Positions 52,101-62,287 are shown, counted from the stretch's first letter. The stretch is DNA of 64,000 nucleotides from Zoroaster sp. YZ-2022 (GCA_029582265.1 CM055827.1:4821423-4885422); one strand, 5' to 3'. Program-made: numbers and translations. The notes: a model not told the origin generated them from the sequence alone.

Positions 52101-55100
52101 ATAATCAAAGGGAGAGAAAAACAAAGCACAGTGAGGGAATGGTGGTGCGTTCTCCCCTCCCCCCCTCTCTCTCTCTCTTTTTCTCCTTTTTTCTCTTTTT
52201 TTTCCATTTTTTTTCTTCATTTTTTCCCCATTTTTTTTCCATTTTTTTAATACGATTTTAGGGGGGGCTACAGCCCCCTTAGGCCCCCCCCCCCTGGATC
52301 CGCCAATGATACTGCACGCGCGGACAGATTAGTCTATAAACGGATCCTGATTACACGATCACCGTGCATTGGTCCTAAACTACCCACCGATAGACCACTT
52401 TCTCAGGGAAGGGTGGTCAGTGCAAAGTAAACCCATCAGTAGACTAGATCCCATTGTATAAGTTCGGGGCCAGGGTCCAATTTCACAGAGCCGCTAAGCA
52501 GACGATTTTTTTGCTTACTGTATGTTTTTCATTTCATATCGCTGCTAACCGTTAAGCATAGAGAAAGGCACGCTAACTTGCTGGCCGTTATTGCTAGCAA
52601 ATGAGTGACCCAACAATACAAATCCATGGTGAACGTGCACATGCCGCTCTGAATGTTCTTGCTAACCTGTAAAATATGCTAAATGCATAAGCAATTTTTT
52701 TCTGCTATAGTTCGCTTACTGGTAAGCAGTACTGTGAAACTGGGCCAGCTAGGCTTTTATGAATTTGAGACAAATGAGGGTTCAGACAAAATTACTTTTT
52801 ACAATAATTTAAATTGGGTTTAGATAATTTTTACTTCCATTAATAAATGCCCATAAAGATTTTATTTTCAACATGACACAATTCAGTGTTCTGCCCATGG
52901 TGGTCGGCACCAGAAACCCTGACCGACACTCAGGATCCCGCGACCACCACTGGCAAACATTTTGTTTTTTCTGACCACCACTCATTATCCAACATGCACT
53001 AAAAAAAATTCCAGGGCAGAACCCTGACAATTTAGTGATTTTTGTTGAAAAACAGCAAAACAGAAGTTGGTAAATTCATATCTTGGGTGCATGATTCGTA
53101 TAAAGTAGGGTTGGATTTACAGACAGTTTTAACAAAAGTACACAAACTGGCTTTAAACAGAGTTACCAAGGATACACGTGGACCATTCATCGACGGAAAT
53201 CCTCTACCCAAACTACCAACATTCTAAGCCACTCATGGACCTTTTCTTCAAAACGATGAAAAACACAGACTCAGTACCCAGCGTCCGCCATGTCAGGTTG
53301 CAAGTACAGGAACTCCTTGACCAGGATGTCAATAATGTCCATCTGGATTTGCTTTCGGTGAGAGACGGGATAAGCGCACGGCAGGTGAGACTGACCAGTC
53401 AGAAACAGATCTTTAACATCACTGAGGCAACTAAGGCTGTGCCGGGTATCCAGGTATCGGGTATCCGGATACCCAACCGAAAATGTCATTACCCGTATCC
53501 ATTTTTCGGTTCCAATTACCCGTAAACGACTTTTTAAAATTCCTACTGAACATTTTAAACCACACAAAATTATGGAAGTCTCTGATTGATTGCTAACAAA
53601 TAGAAGAAAACTTAGATGAAGGCTTTAGAAGTAACATTGGCCCACAGCCTTTCACAGATTTGCTGGCTTTTGTTTGAAACTTGTGTTCGTATTGGTTATT
53701 TTATACATTCAGGAGTATTTATGTGTTTTTACAAAATTGTTTTCGGGTACCCGAGTATCCAAAGATTTCTGAAATAACCGAAAACGCACAGCCCTAGAGG
53801 CAACTGCCTCCGATCCATTGCCATCCCCCCCATGTTTTTGTTAAGATTTAGTTTTAGTTTCTCACTAATATTTTTCCATTATTATTATTGAATGCACCTT
53901 CAAGAAAGAAATACAAGATTTTGGAGTTTTCCAAGAAAGTCTGCAAAGCTGATGTCTCCCTATATGTGTATTTTTACCTTTGTAAAGTGCTTTTGAGATC
54001 GTCTTTGATGTAAGGGACCTTAGCCAATCTTGCCCACTAACTCCACCCGGAACAATCTAAATTCTCAACCGCAAAAATTATTGTCCTCACTATTTGTAAC
54101 TCCAAGTCTCCTACAAAACCTTTAGAAAAACAATAGAAGCCGGCCGCGCCAGTTTGATGTAACCTGGCTGGGCATGGCTGGCCTAACGTTAATCTGTCCA
54201 CACAATGGAAAGGCTTAATTGGCAATTCCAAAGGTCTATGCCTCACAGGAACACTCTTTTGTCAAAGGATTAGGGAGTTAACAGTGGAAGTTTTTGATGA
54301 CTGCAGCTTCATCGCTGCTTTCCGGGCGAGTCTCACGATATTACTGGGAGAATGACCCAGTGGTTTTTGCGGGCGAGATTGGCGAGGGTCCCTAAGGCGC
54401 TTTATAAGAGTTTCTTCTTATAATAATCTTTACTGCCAATTTGGATATGGCTTTGAGCTGCATCAAGCGTTCTTATTTTTTTTCCTAAGTGCTTCACCGA
54501 CCAATGATGCATCCAATTCTTCAAACCCTTCTACCTCCCTGCCCACTCCACTGAATGGGATTGCCAATTGGATTGTGTATTGGTGTCTGATTTTGTATAA
54601 TGTGACTTCAATCTAAATTGTATTCTGTTAACTTGTATCTATACTAAGCATGGGCGATAACACGATAATATCGAATATCGCAGTAACATTTTTTTTATTC
54701 GATTGCAATATCGAGAACTTTTCAAGTTATCGTGATGAAAAAAAATATAGCGTGATGAAAAAAATATATTGGGATTAAAAAATATATCGCGGTTAAAAAT
54801 ATTTTTGCTCAGCAATATAAAACAAACTACCAGCCAAAATGCATACATTTTGTGTGAAAGCTTGGCTGGTAACCAAAGAAATCTGCAAATAAATTTTTCT
54901 GGTAAGCAATTTTATCTGCTAAGCAGCTCTGTGAAATTGGCCCCTGATATCGGCTAGACGTTATTTGGGTACTTTGACCTCGGGTCAAATGATTGGTAAT
55001 GATGGAGTGCCATGGTCGAGCGGTTTAGTGCATCGGATTTGTGTTCTGATGGCTGCGTCGTTAGAATGTGTGTTCGAATCCCAACCGCGACCACGGTGCT

Positions 55101-58100
55101 TGTGTCCTTGAGCAAGACACTTTACCATAATTGCTTCTCTCCACCCAGGGGTAAATGGGTACCTGTGAGGGCAGAGTTGGTTGTTGTGTTTGATTAGCCC
55201 TATATGCGCTGTAATGGCAGCAATTGAGCTGTATACTCCCCAGGGAGCTGAGGTGGTTTCAGGAATGATTTATGAGCCTGATGAGCAGGGGTAATAATAT
55301 AATGCGCCTTGAGCACCAGTTTGATGGATACGTGCGCTATATAAATCCACATTATTATTATTATTATTATTAACACGCACACTCACAGCACGCAGTGGAA
55401 ACAAATGTGCTTTACCAGCAACAAATGAAGTCCATTGAATAAAGAAACCCGGAGCCTGTCCTTTCTATTATAAAGAGAACACATTTCCTTAGAAAACATA
55501 AATATTACAAACAAAAATTGTACTATGATGCTTCTTTTCTGTTAGGTTCACGATCTTCAACAGTCCACCGTCTTAGAACCGTTGGCCAGCGTGATTGAGA
55601 AAGCAGCTGTCGATATAACTGTTCAGAGTTTAGGGGGCGGTACGGAAATCTTGCAATATGCTGTCGGACCACTTCTCAACCTTATATTGGATAATGTAGA
55701 GAGGGTAGCATCAGGAAAATGGTGAGTTGATTTCTTCACACACAAAATGTAAAAATAATGGTATTTACTTATAATTGGTCTAGAGTTTAAGCCCCAACTC
55801 CCCCCCCGCCCCCCCCAAAAAAATGTCTTTGGTATCTGGTCTCCACTCGTGTTGCCTCAGACCCACACATGCTATTGAACGATGTCCAATTGCAGCCCAA
55901 ATAGCTAGCTCGATTGGGTTTTAAATTACTTTTTCACATAGGGGTATAGACTTCAGCTATTGGATTGGAGTACTGAAACTCAGCGCTTGTAACTCATGGG
56001 AAAAAGTACTTGACTATCATTCAAAGTATGTATGCGTCTATCGACTTTGACGTCAACATCTAAGATGTAACGTTGTCTTTATTCTTCTCTTCCTCCTCCT
56101 CCAGTCAAGACAAGATGCATATCTACGCCGTTCATGATACAACCATTATTCCACTTCTGATGGCGGTGGGCAATTTCGACAACTCATGGCCAGGTTTCTG
56201 CTCAGATTTCATCATAGAGCTGTATCAAGATGGAAATGGAGACAGTTTTATAAGGAACCTGTATTTAGGAAAGGTAATTATATATTTTGCTTTGTATCTA
56301 AAACGTTGTTACTTCGGGAAGTCTTCAGCAAGGCACAACATTAGTATTTGGTAATATAAGCTCATTTCAACTCTCTAGTTTTCTAGAAATATTTCATAAA
56401 ACTAGCCTGTGAAAGTTCCATAATAATGCTCACATTCTATTAGAAAATTATGAAAACAATTTGTTTGTATGTTTTATGGCAACTTTTTGGTTAATTAGAC
56501 AGAGCAATTCCTTCTTTTCTCTCAAGAGAAAAGCACTTAATTTCTCAGTATGATTGATTGAAATCTGTTCCAACTTACAGGGACAATATCATCACGATCA
56601 ACCGGGCATGGAATTGGAGTATTAGTTTTAGATTAATTCAGTGACTGGAAATAATACCCACATGATAAGGTTTCATTACCATTGCTGCTGCATAAATGAG
56701 CCAGTAATTTTCAGTCACTGTGTTCTTAAACTAGGACACCGATTCCATGCCCTGATGAAAGTCTGTTCTGATCGTGACGATATTGTCCTTTTAACATTAA
56801 GTACGTTTTCGGATATTTTGTCAATTTGAATACCAAATGTTGGTCTTGGATAGATCAAGTACCAAGGATATCTTTGTTGTCCAGTGGTGTAGGATACCTG
56901 TGTTTAATATATCATTCTGAAAGTCACTCGTTTCACGGATATTTGCTCCCAGGTCTACATGTTGTGTTTAACAAAGTGGAACCCATTTAAATTGCAACGA
57001 ATATCTGGACTATTTGGGCCAACTCATGTTCTTGTATTGAAATTGATTTCTTATTTGTGAATGCGTACCTTCGAAGCTACTATTTAACTTCCTCCATATC
57101 AAATGATTTTTGTTTAAAAAATAAAATCATCATTTAGAAGGTCAAACTTTATCACAGTTCATTTAGCACTGTTTACATGCATTTGTGTGCCAAAAGTGTG
57201 TTGTTGCAACAGTTGCAACCCTGTGTTTGGTGAAGTGAGCCCTCTGTTGACTGATATACAACAAATCGACCATGTATTTCATGAAGGGATCCCTCTGTTG
57301 ACTTGATAAAAATAATTTTGGTTTAGAACACTTTACAAATCTGTACTTTTGAATGTGAACTTAATTTAACCAGTTCGCGTCGGGAATAAAAAAGTTTTTC
57401 CGAACCCCCGTGGCGGGTTTATTTTTACCGCACAAACACGAACAATGGTGCTCACCAGAGCGTGACCGGGGAGACCGCGTCTTCCACCGTATGCTTATGG
57501 CTCGTTGCCACGTCGACCGGGAATCTATACAAAATTCCCGAGAATCCTGTGGCGTGTTTAGACGCTCTCCGATCCGCTGTCCCAAAAAAAATGTGCGTGT
57601 ATACACGGCCTCCGACGTGAACTGGTTAACAAGCTTTCCGTCTGCACAAAAACAGTACACGTGATGATTATCTCACATTGATTATGGGTCAGAGAACACA
57701 AAGGAGTGAGATTGATCTAATAAATGGGAACACCCCATCAACAGGTTTGTGGGGTAGAATGTTGTATCCGACCGCCACTTTTTCTCATTCAATATAACCA
57801 ATAAAGTTATCTTACCTACCTCGTAAGGTGGAGAACATATGGATGATGATGGACATATACTTCAAATTATTCCAGGATATTTATTTCATGAAAAATCAGG
57901 CATTTTTGGTATACGATGACTTCCTCAGTCATGTCAGTCTGATCTTGTAAACTCCACAATTAGCGACCAATACAGTCATTGTACATGCGCAGTGGCAACT
58001 ATAATAGGATCCTTCTATTTTCTGAAGGGGAGGATTTTTTAAGAAGGGAAATAAGGTCCGAAAACCATCATAAAAGTAGATTTTAAAGACAGTTTTCGCT

Positions 58101-59058
58101 TTCTGTACCACCAAAAATCGATAGAATAATTTTTTAACTGGTTAGTGGTTGCAAAAAAATTCCAAAAAAGCCCTTAACCAGTTGACGTCGGGAATATTTA
58201 TTTTTTTCCGGTCCCCCGTGTGGGTTTATTTTCAGTGAAAAATCTGAAAAAATTTCTAGCCATTAATAAAAAAAAATTGTCAATGAAACTAAGTTCGGAC
58301 AACCAAATAAACACCTTTACTCATTGACATTTCGAGAATTAAATGGCTAGTTTTTTAATTACGGTTGTGTTTGTTCAGCACAATTAGACTGTTGGTAAGC
58401 TCCGATGCAACAGCCTATTAGCGACCAGCGCCCGGTCGAAAAGACGGCATACCTGGAGAGATCGAATGCCTCGTAAACAATGGATATAAATCCGTCTTTA
58501 CAAATGCTTGGCTGGTACGTCAAAGGAACAGGTCTTGGATAAAGGGATTAGGCAAAAATCAACAAAAAGAGTGAACTCGTTCAGTATTTGCAGTGCATTT
58601 TGTCTGGGGCCACCGAACCGTGACCCCATGGACTCCGAGAAACGATTGCGTGTATACACGTCAGCCGCCACGACGGCACGCCACGTATGGCGTGTTGACA
58701 AGTCTCCCGGTGACACACACAAAAATTGGAATCCGTGTTTAGACGCTCTCCGATCCGCTGTACAAAAAAAAATTGTGTGTATACACGGCATCCGAAGCGA
58801 ACTGGTTAAAAAGTGGTGGTCGGATACATCATTCTTTCCGGTTTGTTTATTGTTAGGCTTATAAATAGAGTAGTTTGGTCTGTCTGGAGCTCATTGTGAT
58901 ATTTGCCCGATTTCATCCTTGTGTTACAGGAGCAGAAGTTAGGCCCAGACAGAAGCACCCTCCTTCCCATCAATCAGTTCAAGGACCTGGTAGCACCTCA
59001 TCTCATCAGCCAAGAAGACTTCAAGAAATCCCTCATCAACGTCGAGACATTCGGGTGA
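46175..59058 (+). CDS. ACP6: Lysophosphatidic acid phosphatase type 6 (histidine acid phosphatase), 8 exons
   Basis: Exons: 46175-46351, 47521-47655, 49000-49130, 51757-51848, 53161-53384, 55546-55721, 56105-56273, 58930-59058. All junctions are GT/AG with matching phases, giving 1233 nt (410 aa plus stop), close to vertebrate ACP6. It hydrolyses lysophosphatidic acid to monoacylglycerol, and vertebrate ACP6 is mitochondrial. Landmarks: catalytic RHGARTP at residues 44-50 (His nucleophile); GQLTTLGMNQSYELGTYFRK; MRSTNINRNIKSLSCVLAGL (third substrate-binding Arg); EILYPNYQ; the proton-donor HD at 322-323 in YAVHDTTIIPLLM. The start ATG has A at -3 but no stop lies just upstream, so a further 5' exon is possible; no clear targeting peptide is seen. 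Introns hold more than 15 mobile-element copies, none hitting an exon. Confidence 0.93.
46730..46815. repeat. Fragment of the GTATCCGACCGCCACTTTTT element
   Basis: tcgtatccgaccgccacttt and the following 'gtgcaaccactaaccagtta' match the ends of 57763-58828 (the second piece inverted). It is a deleted copy in which both termini are nearly joined. ACP6 intron 1. Confidence 0.65.
47100..47455 (+). mobile_element. hAT-like MITE, 'accgggtaatgac' family, copy 2
   Basis: Begins aaggctgcgctgggtatctg with three gggtatct units, shares gaccgaaactgtcattaccc and ttaccc with the 53432 copy, and ends aaaaacgcacagcttta. It lies in ACP6 intron 1, 65 bp before exon 2. Confidence 0.75.
47670..47962. mobile_element. 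TTAA-flanked MITE, TAACCCTCCTACTTTAGC family, copy 1
   Basis: TTAA at both edges. The left terminus aaccctcctactttagctg and the right terminus tcttgcagtcacagaagg correspond, inverted, to the ends of 63334-63636. The interior has repeated gactggttt / tttgactg motifs. It starts only 15 bp after ACP6 exon 2, leaving the donor intact. Confidence 0.75.
47968..48391. mobile_element. MITE with AGCTTGGGC(A/G)ATA termini containing nested Penelope ends
   Basis: The left end agcttgggcaataacatgat is inverted as atcgatatcgcccaagcct at the right. A related left end lies at about 54645 (gcatgggcgataacacgata). The Penelope-terminus palindrome 48083-48181 sits inside. ACP6 intron 2. Confidence 0.65.
48083..48181. 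repeat. Perfect ~98-bp palindrome of Penelope-like termini
   Basis: The 48-49-bp arm (agtaagactaattgcggtga, caccatgtggaatctcaatt, gagtagtaatt) is followed by its exact reverse complement with no spacer. The arm equals the 3' terminus of the Penelope-like fragment at 7440-7510 and the left end at 59424, so this is two element ends joined tail to tail. Confidence 0.85.
48721..48945 (+). mobile_element. MITE, GGGACAGTATCGTCAC family, TTAA-flanked copy
   Basis: ttaaagggacagtatcgtca at the left, gtgacgatactgcccctttaa at the right (21 nt, inverted), with the shared internal text gctgcataaatgagccagta. It ends about 55 bp before ACP6 exon 3. Confidence 0.8.
49203..49445 (-). repeat. Hairpin-end repeat family, terminal fragment
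   Basis: Read on the - strand it ends with cgatttcaaag, then aggtgttcaggtggtgccca and aacacct, the same terminal stem-loop as at 39040-39120. It also contains cttccggtccaaacaggaag. ACP6 intron 3. Confidence 0.75.
50215..50631 (+). repeat. Hairpin-end repeat family, copy with CTAG terminus
   Basis: The interior cttccggtccaaacaggaag is followed by the terminal hairpin gtgtttgt...acaaacac (50600-50620), 7 nt and CTAG (50628-50631), then T. This matches the right end of 26258-28585. ACP6 intron 3. Confidence 0.75.
51233..51604 (-). mobile_element. MITE, TTAACCCTCCTAC family with 'ccatttgaaacc' interior, copy 1
   Basis: Inverted relative to 61031-61362, sharing over 300 bp: tacttctggtacctttttca, gttttgaatggtgaaataac, taatacaaaaccttgtttgg. 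One internal unit (ggtagtacagctaatacaaa) is repeated here. Termini are taatcccctcctac and aggagggtttaa. ACP6 intron 3. Confidence 0.8.
51963..52340. mobile_element. MITE with TATAGACTAATCCG termini split by a second MITE
   Basis: tatagactaatccg and cggacagattagtctata are inverted ends of an outer element. Inside, 52018-52306 has its own inverted ends (ggcggatccag...ctggatccgcc) and a pyrimidine-rich interior. It is a nested pair in ACP6 intron 4. Confidence 0.65.
52480..52747. mobile_element. MITE with GGCCCAGTTTCACAG-type termini
   Basis: Left caatttcacagagccgctaa and right tactgtgaaactgggcc are imperfectly inverted. 'gctaagca' and 'gcttactg' motifs occur throughout. A related end (tgctaagcagctctgtgaaa) lies at about 54917-54945. 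Confidence 0.65.
52860..53030. repeat. Repeat related to 60655-60765 (GGTGGTCGG...CAGGGTTCTGCC)
   Basis: Shares tggtggtcggc-ccagaaaccctga, cgcgaccaccactggcaaa and ggcagaaccctga, inverted and partly rearranged, with 60655-60765. It resembles a small hAT-type MITE. ACP6 intron 4. Confidence 0.55.
53432..53796 (+). mobile_element. hAT-like MITE with 8-bp target duplication
   Basis: 365 bp with ends taaggctgtgc and gcacagcccta, flanked on both sides by GAGGCAAC (53424-53431 and 53797-53804). An 8-bp duplication and ends of the form TA-G-G-C-TG are typical of hAT elements. The interior has gggtatcc/ggatacccaacc repeats. It lies 48 bp after ACP6 exon 5. No transposase. Confidence 0.85.
54645..54800. 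repeat. AT-rich repeat, GGGCGATAACACGATAATATCG end
   Basis: Shares its start with 47968 and 48340-48390 (cgatatcg/atatcg motifs). Repeated gtgatgaaaaaa-ata units. The right end is not clear. ACP6 intron 5. Confidence 0.5.
55003..55375 (+). mobile_element. tRNA-derived SINE with (ATT)n tail
   Basis: The tRNA-like head has box A tggtcgagcggtttagtgc and box B gtgttcgaatcccaa. A body with ccttgagcaagacactttac and cacccaggggtaaatgggta follows, the conserved central segment seen in SINEs of many aquatic animals. The 3' part ends gcgctatataaatccacatt with an (att)n run, a LINE-derived style of tail. It appears full length. ACP6 intron 5. Confidence 0.85.
56575..56797 (+). mobile_element. MITE, GGGACAGTATCGTCAC family, copy 3
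   Basis: gggacaatatcatcacgatc at the left, gatcgtgacgatattgtcct at the right, with the shared interior gctgcataaatgagccagta. ACP6 intron 7. Confidence 0.8.
57366..57629. mobile_element. TTAA-flanked MITE, TTAACCAGTTCGCGTCGG family, copy 1
   Basis: Left ttaaccagttcgcgtcgg and right ccgacgtgaactggttaa, about 264 bp. The interior shares gacgctctccgatccgctgt and gtgtatacacggc with copy 2. ACP6 intron 7. Confidence 0.8.
57763..58828. mobile_element. Element with TGTATCCGACCGCCACTTTTT termini, split by a nested MITE
   Basis: Left tgtatccgaccgccactttt and right aaaagtggtggtcggataca are inverted. The TTAACCAGTT element 58174-58809 is nested near its right end. The outer element without it is about 430 bp. 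ACP6 intron 7. Confidence 0.75.
58174..58809. mobile_element. TTAA-flanked MITE, TTAACCAGTTCGCGTCGG family, copy 2
   Basis: Left ttaaccagttgacgtcggga and right cgaagcgaactggttaa. At 636 bp it is longer than copy 1, with an additional central region. It sits inside the right end of 57763-58828 and is therefore the younger insertion. Confidence 0.8.
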
Positions 59059-59402
59059 CGGACAGCCTCCAGTTACATAACCCATCTATATTGCATTTTT
59101 AATAACAGGTGAGTCCAAATTTTATTTATCTATAGATGTGTTTATTTTTTATCAAAGTGCCTTATTAGAGGTTATATTGGAAGTACCTGCTACCAAGTCG
59201 TGATAATCATTTTCGCTTGCCCATATTCCTAGGGGTAGGACACATGTAGCCTGAACATCCGATATCACAGGGCAAGGCTTACGAAAAAACTCCATATGTA
59301 ACTTTAAACTTGGATGACAGAGTCAGCTATGTACATATTGTTCCTACTTGAACAAATATAATCCAGCTTCGAAATCGAAGGCCGTCTTCTTCTTTAAAAA
59401 AA

Positions 59403-59418
59403 AATAAATAAATAAAAA
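59403..59418 (+). terminator. Candidate poly(A) signals for ACP6
   Basis: Overlapping AATAAA hexamers (aataaataaataaa) about 345 nt after the ACP6 stop are the first clear ones downstream. An intervening cag/gtgagt near 59107 looks like a splice donor and could mean a spliced 3' UTR. Confidence 0.35.
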
Positions 59419-59423
59419 AGGAT

Positions 59424-59576
59424 AGTAAGACTAATTGCGGTGACACCATGTGAAATTCTCTATTGAGTAGTAATTAGTTCTGAAAAGAACTGGAGGTTAC
59501 AACTCTCCTGAAGACGATCAGAGCATCCTGATCGAAACGTTGAGTTGTAACCTCCAGTTCTTTTCAGAACTAATTA
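59424..59576. mobile_element. Penelope-like termini in inverted arrangement with hammerhead-like core
   Basis: The left half is the inverted terminus gtaagactaattgcggtgac ... taattagttctgaaaagaac ... ggttacaactc. The right half is gagttgtaacctccagttct ... cagaactaatta. Between the arms is ctgaagac-gatcag-agcatc-ctgatc-gaaacgtt (59508-59541). A separate copy of this terminus is described at 7399-7512. Confidence 0.65.
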
Positions 59577-60032
59577 AGGATAGTGTTTCCCAGTCTTGGA
59601 CAAGTCTTGCTCATTGTTAGCATGAGGCAAACTGGGCTTTACCTTAAGAAGTTCTCGTCTTGATCGTAAGGAATAGTACTTGATTAAACTACCCCCAAAA
59701 TGATGTGTTAAGAGGCATAATGGACCCCACCGGGAATCAAACTGTGGTCTTGTGATTATGAATCGTGGTCTTTAACAGACTGAGCTCTTCCCGACTGTAG
59801 ACTGAATGTTTACGATTTTGAGACTCGGCTTCACCATCAATTTTTTTATTTTATTTGTTTTTGAATCGGACAGGTTAGCCCGTTGGACACTTTCACTGAC
59901 TGTTGGTTAGGTATTTCATGAAGGCAATACTCGATAATTGATTATTCAGTCTACGCACTCTTCTGTCGCCAGGGATGTGACAGAATTACTCTAGGATGTT
60001 CCGGATAAGGCCATGTTCGTCTTCACAATGAT

Positions 60033-60371
60033 TATATCGTCGTGTGCCCGGAAGAAGGTCATACGGCTCTACGACCTTCTTCCGGGCACACAAAGTACAA
60101 CTTTTTGTCCCAGCAGAAGGTCGTAAGCAATAAAATGGCTCCTTTGAAAAAAAAGTAGGGCATAACTGTTACATATTTGGAGAATTACTCCCAAGACATG
60201 TTTTTCCATTCCCATGCAGAATTAAACTTTCCTACAATGACTTGTAAATGGCACAAAAATGACCAAACTTTCACCCTCAGTTTTCGTGAAACACAATTTT
60301 GCACATTAATTGCTTACGACCTTTTGCCGGTCACACATTCGTTACGTCCTTCTGGGCACATGATGATATTG
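60033..60371. mobile_element. MITE, TCGTGTGCCCGGAAGAAGGTCGTA family, copy 1
   Basis: Left cgtcgtgtgcccggaagaag; right ttacgtccttctgggcacat, inverted. About 80% or more similar to 62869-63201 across the whole length. It carries a second internal hairpin (gaaggtcgta...tacgaccttcttccgg). Confidence 0.8.
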
Positions 60372-60654
60372 TAGACACAAATAGAGGACAAATGGAGGAC
60401 AAATAGTTGTCAAGTATGTGAAGCTCGGAAGCAGGAATTTTGTTCTCATTCTTTTCTTGAATCGTTGAGGGGATGAGCGAGGTTCTTCCCAAGAATTTTT
60501 TAGAGCTGGAAAAAAATTAATAAAAAGTCTCTGGACTGGAATCCCGTAACACAGAATGGGGACGTTATTTAGAGCTATTTAGTATAGAAATCCTTCAATT
60601 TTTACTGGTAAAGACAACATCTTTTATTGATAATCTGTGAAAGGAAATAGGCAA

Positions 60655-60765
60655 GTAGGAAAATGAGTGGTGGTCGGAAAAAAACTCAATTTTTGCCAGT
60701 GGTGGTCGCGGGATACTGATCAGGGTTTCCGGCGCCGACCACCGTTGGCAGAACCCTGAATGAGT
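60655..60765. repeat. Repeat related to 52860-53030
   Basis: gtggtggtcggaaaaaaact, ccagtggtggtcgcgggata and cgccgaccaccgttggcaga correspond to the copy in ACP6 intron 4. It resembles a short MITE remnant. Confidence 0.5.
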
Positions 60766-61030
60766 AAATTGAAGGAGATATCCTGAAACAGGAAACAATG
60801 CACAAAACTGTCTAAGGAGATGAGTGTAGTTTGAGCTGGTTCCGGTATTTGTACTGGAAGGTTGAGTTTGCCTTTTGGACTTTAGAATTGGTAAATCTGT
60901 GACAGACAAGTTATGGCCAGGACCATAGAATCATGCAGATGAACGCAATTGCCACACTTATTTGTGACGTCAGTTCACTAAACTACTGATAATTAAACAC
61001 ACTGTCGTAGCAGCTAATTATATCTAATAT

Positions 61031-61362
61031 TTAACCCTCCTACTGTTTGACCATTTGAAACCATTCAAAATTTCCACTTACCAAAATGTCCATTGGTTTT
61101 GTACACACATGGTGATACCATTTGAACAGTGTTGGTGGAAAGCTTTACTACCATTCAAATCCATTCAAATGCATAGAGGGTCCATTGATTCACCACTTAG
61201 AAGTATCCAAACAAGGTTTTGTATTAGCTGACCTACCATTCAAAACCATTTGGGGGAATCAATACTGTACACAGTTATTTCACCATTCAAAACCACACAA
61301 GCGAATGGTTTCAAATGGTGGATCAACTTGTATGAAAAAGGTACCAGAAGTAGGAGGGTTAA
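61031..61362 (+). mobile_element. MITE, TTAACCCTCCTAC family with 'ccatttgaaacc' interior, copy 2
   Basis: Perfect termini ttaaccctcctact and agtaggagggttaa with TTAA at both edges. The 332-bp interior is made of diverged 'accattcaaa/accatttgaa' units. It is the inverse of 51233-51604. Confidence 0.85.
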
Positions 61363-61818
61363 TAACTTATTTGCACTAAATGAATTTCAATATTTTTATG
61401 ATTGAATGATACACATCTCTTAGAGATTATTGTGGACTACAGAGGGCGCTCTTCAACAGGACCATCAGGTTGTTGATGGTTAGACAGTCAGGTTGTTAAT
61501 TGTCAGATATTTTCAGAGTAATACTGAATCAGATAGCAGGTCATAGGGTTTTATACATTGATAATTGAGCTTTATTTTTTCGTAAATGTTGTATTGTTGT
61601 ATTTCAGTGTAGTTCTTTATCGTCTTGATTTATTGTTATGGCCAGAAATAAATCTTTAAAAACTTTCAAATTATTTCTGGATTTGTATTTTTGTTATTGT
61701 CACACATCAACATTTAAATTTTTGTCACGAAGTTGTTGTACTCAATCACAAAGAAATGGAAATGTCAACAATTTCTGTAGGGTTGCAATCACATGTCCTA
61801 AGAAGATAAATATACTAC

Positions 61819-62287
61819 TGTACTCAAAACAATTTAGGGAACACCAGATTTTTAACATCAAATAGGTTTGAAATGTTCCATGAACCGGGATTTTCATTTG
61901 CAACCCCCGTCTCTCTTTCAGTAGTCATGTCATGAAATGTGCAGAGCTGCCAACTCTTCTGGATTCTGCAGAAGACTTCGCGTATTTGACGGTAATTTAC
62001 TTACTTAAAATATATGCAAGGAGGCCACTCCTTTTGGTGCCAAAAGGAGAGGCCTCCTTGCATATATTTTAAGTAAGTAAATTACCGTCAGATACGCGAA
62101 GTCTTCCGCAGAATCCGGAAGAGTTGGCAGCTCTGAATGTGTAATCACTACATGCATCCTTTATCATCCGTTTCATTGTGCAGTTGTTTCTCATCAATTC
62201 TGTGAAACATTGTGTTTATCTGAAATAAATGATCTTGCTTTTTAACTGAGATTATTCCGGTGTTCCCTAAATTGTTTTGACTAGTAT
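61819..62287. mobile_element. Tc1/mariner-type MITE with TA flanks
   Basis: Left tactcaaaacaatttaggga (then acacc) and right ggtgttccctaaattgtttt (then gactagta) are inverted and bounded by TA. About 470 bp. No transposase. It contains the palindrome 61943-62134. Confidence 0.75.
61943..62134. repeat. ~190-bp near-perfect palindrome
   Basis: Arms of about 95 bp (agagctgccaactcttctgg, gcagaagacttcgcg, ggtaatttacttacttaaaa, tatatgcaaggaggcc) meet at ccttttggtgccaaaagg with no spacer and only a few mismatches. It is likely a foldback element nested in the mariner-type MITE. Confidence 0.9.

Noticed and set aside
55008..55080. tRNA gene
   Set aside because: Same reason: the head of a full SINE with a conserved central segment and (ATT)n tail.
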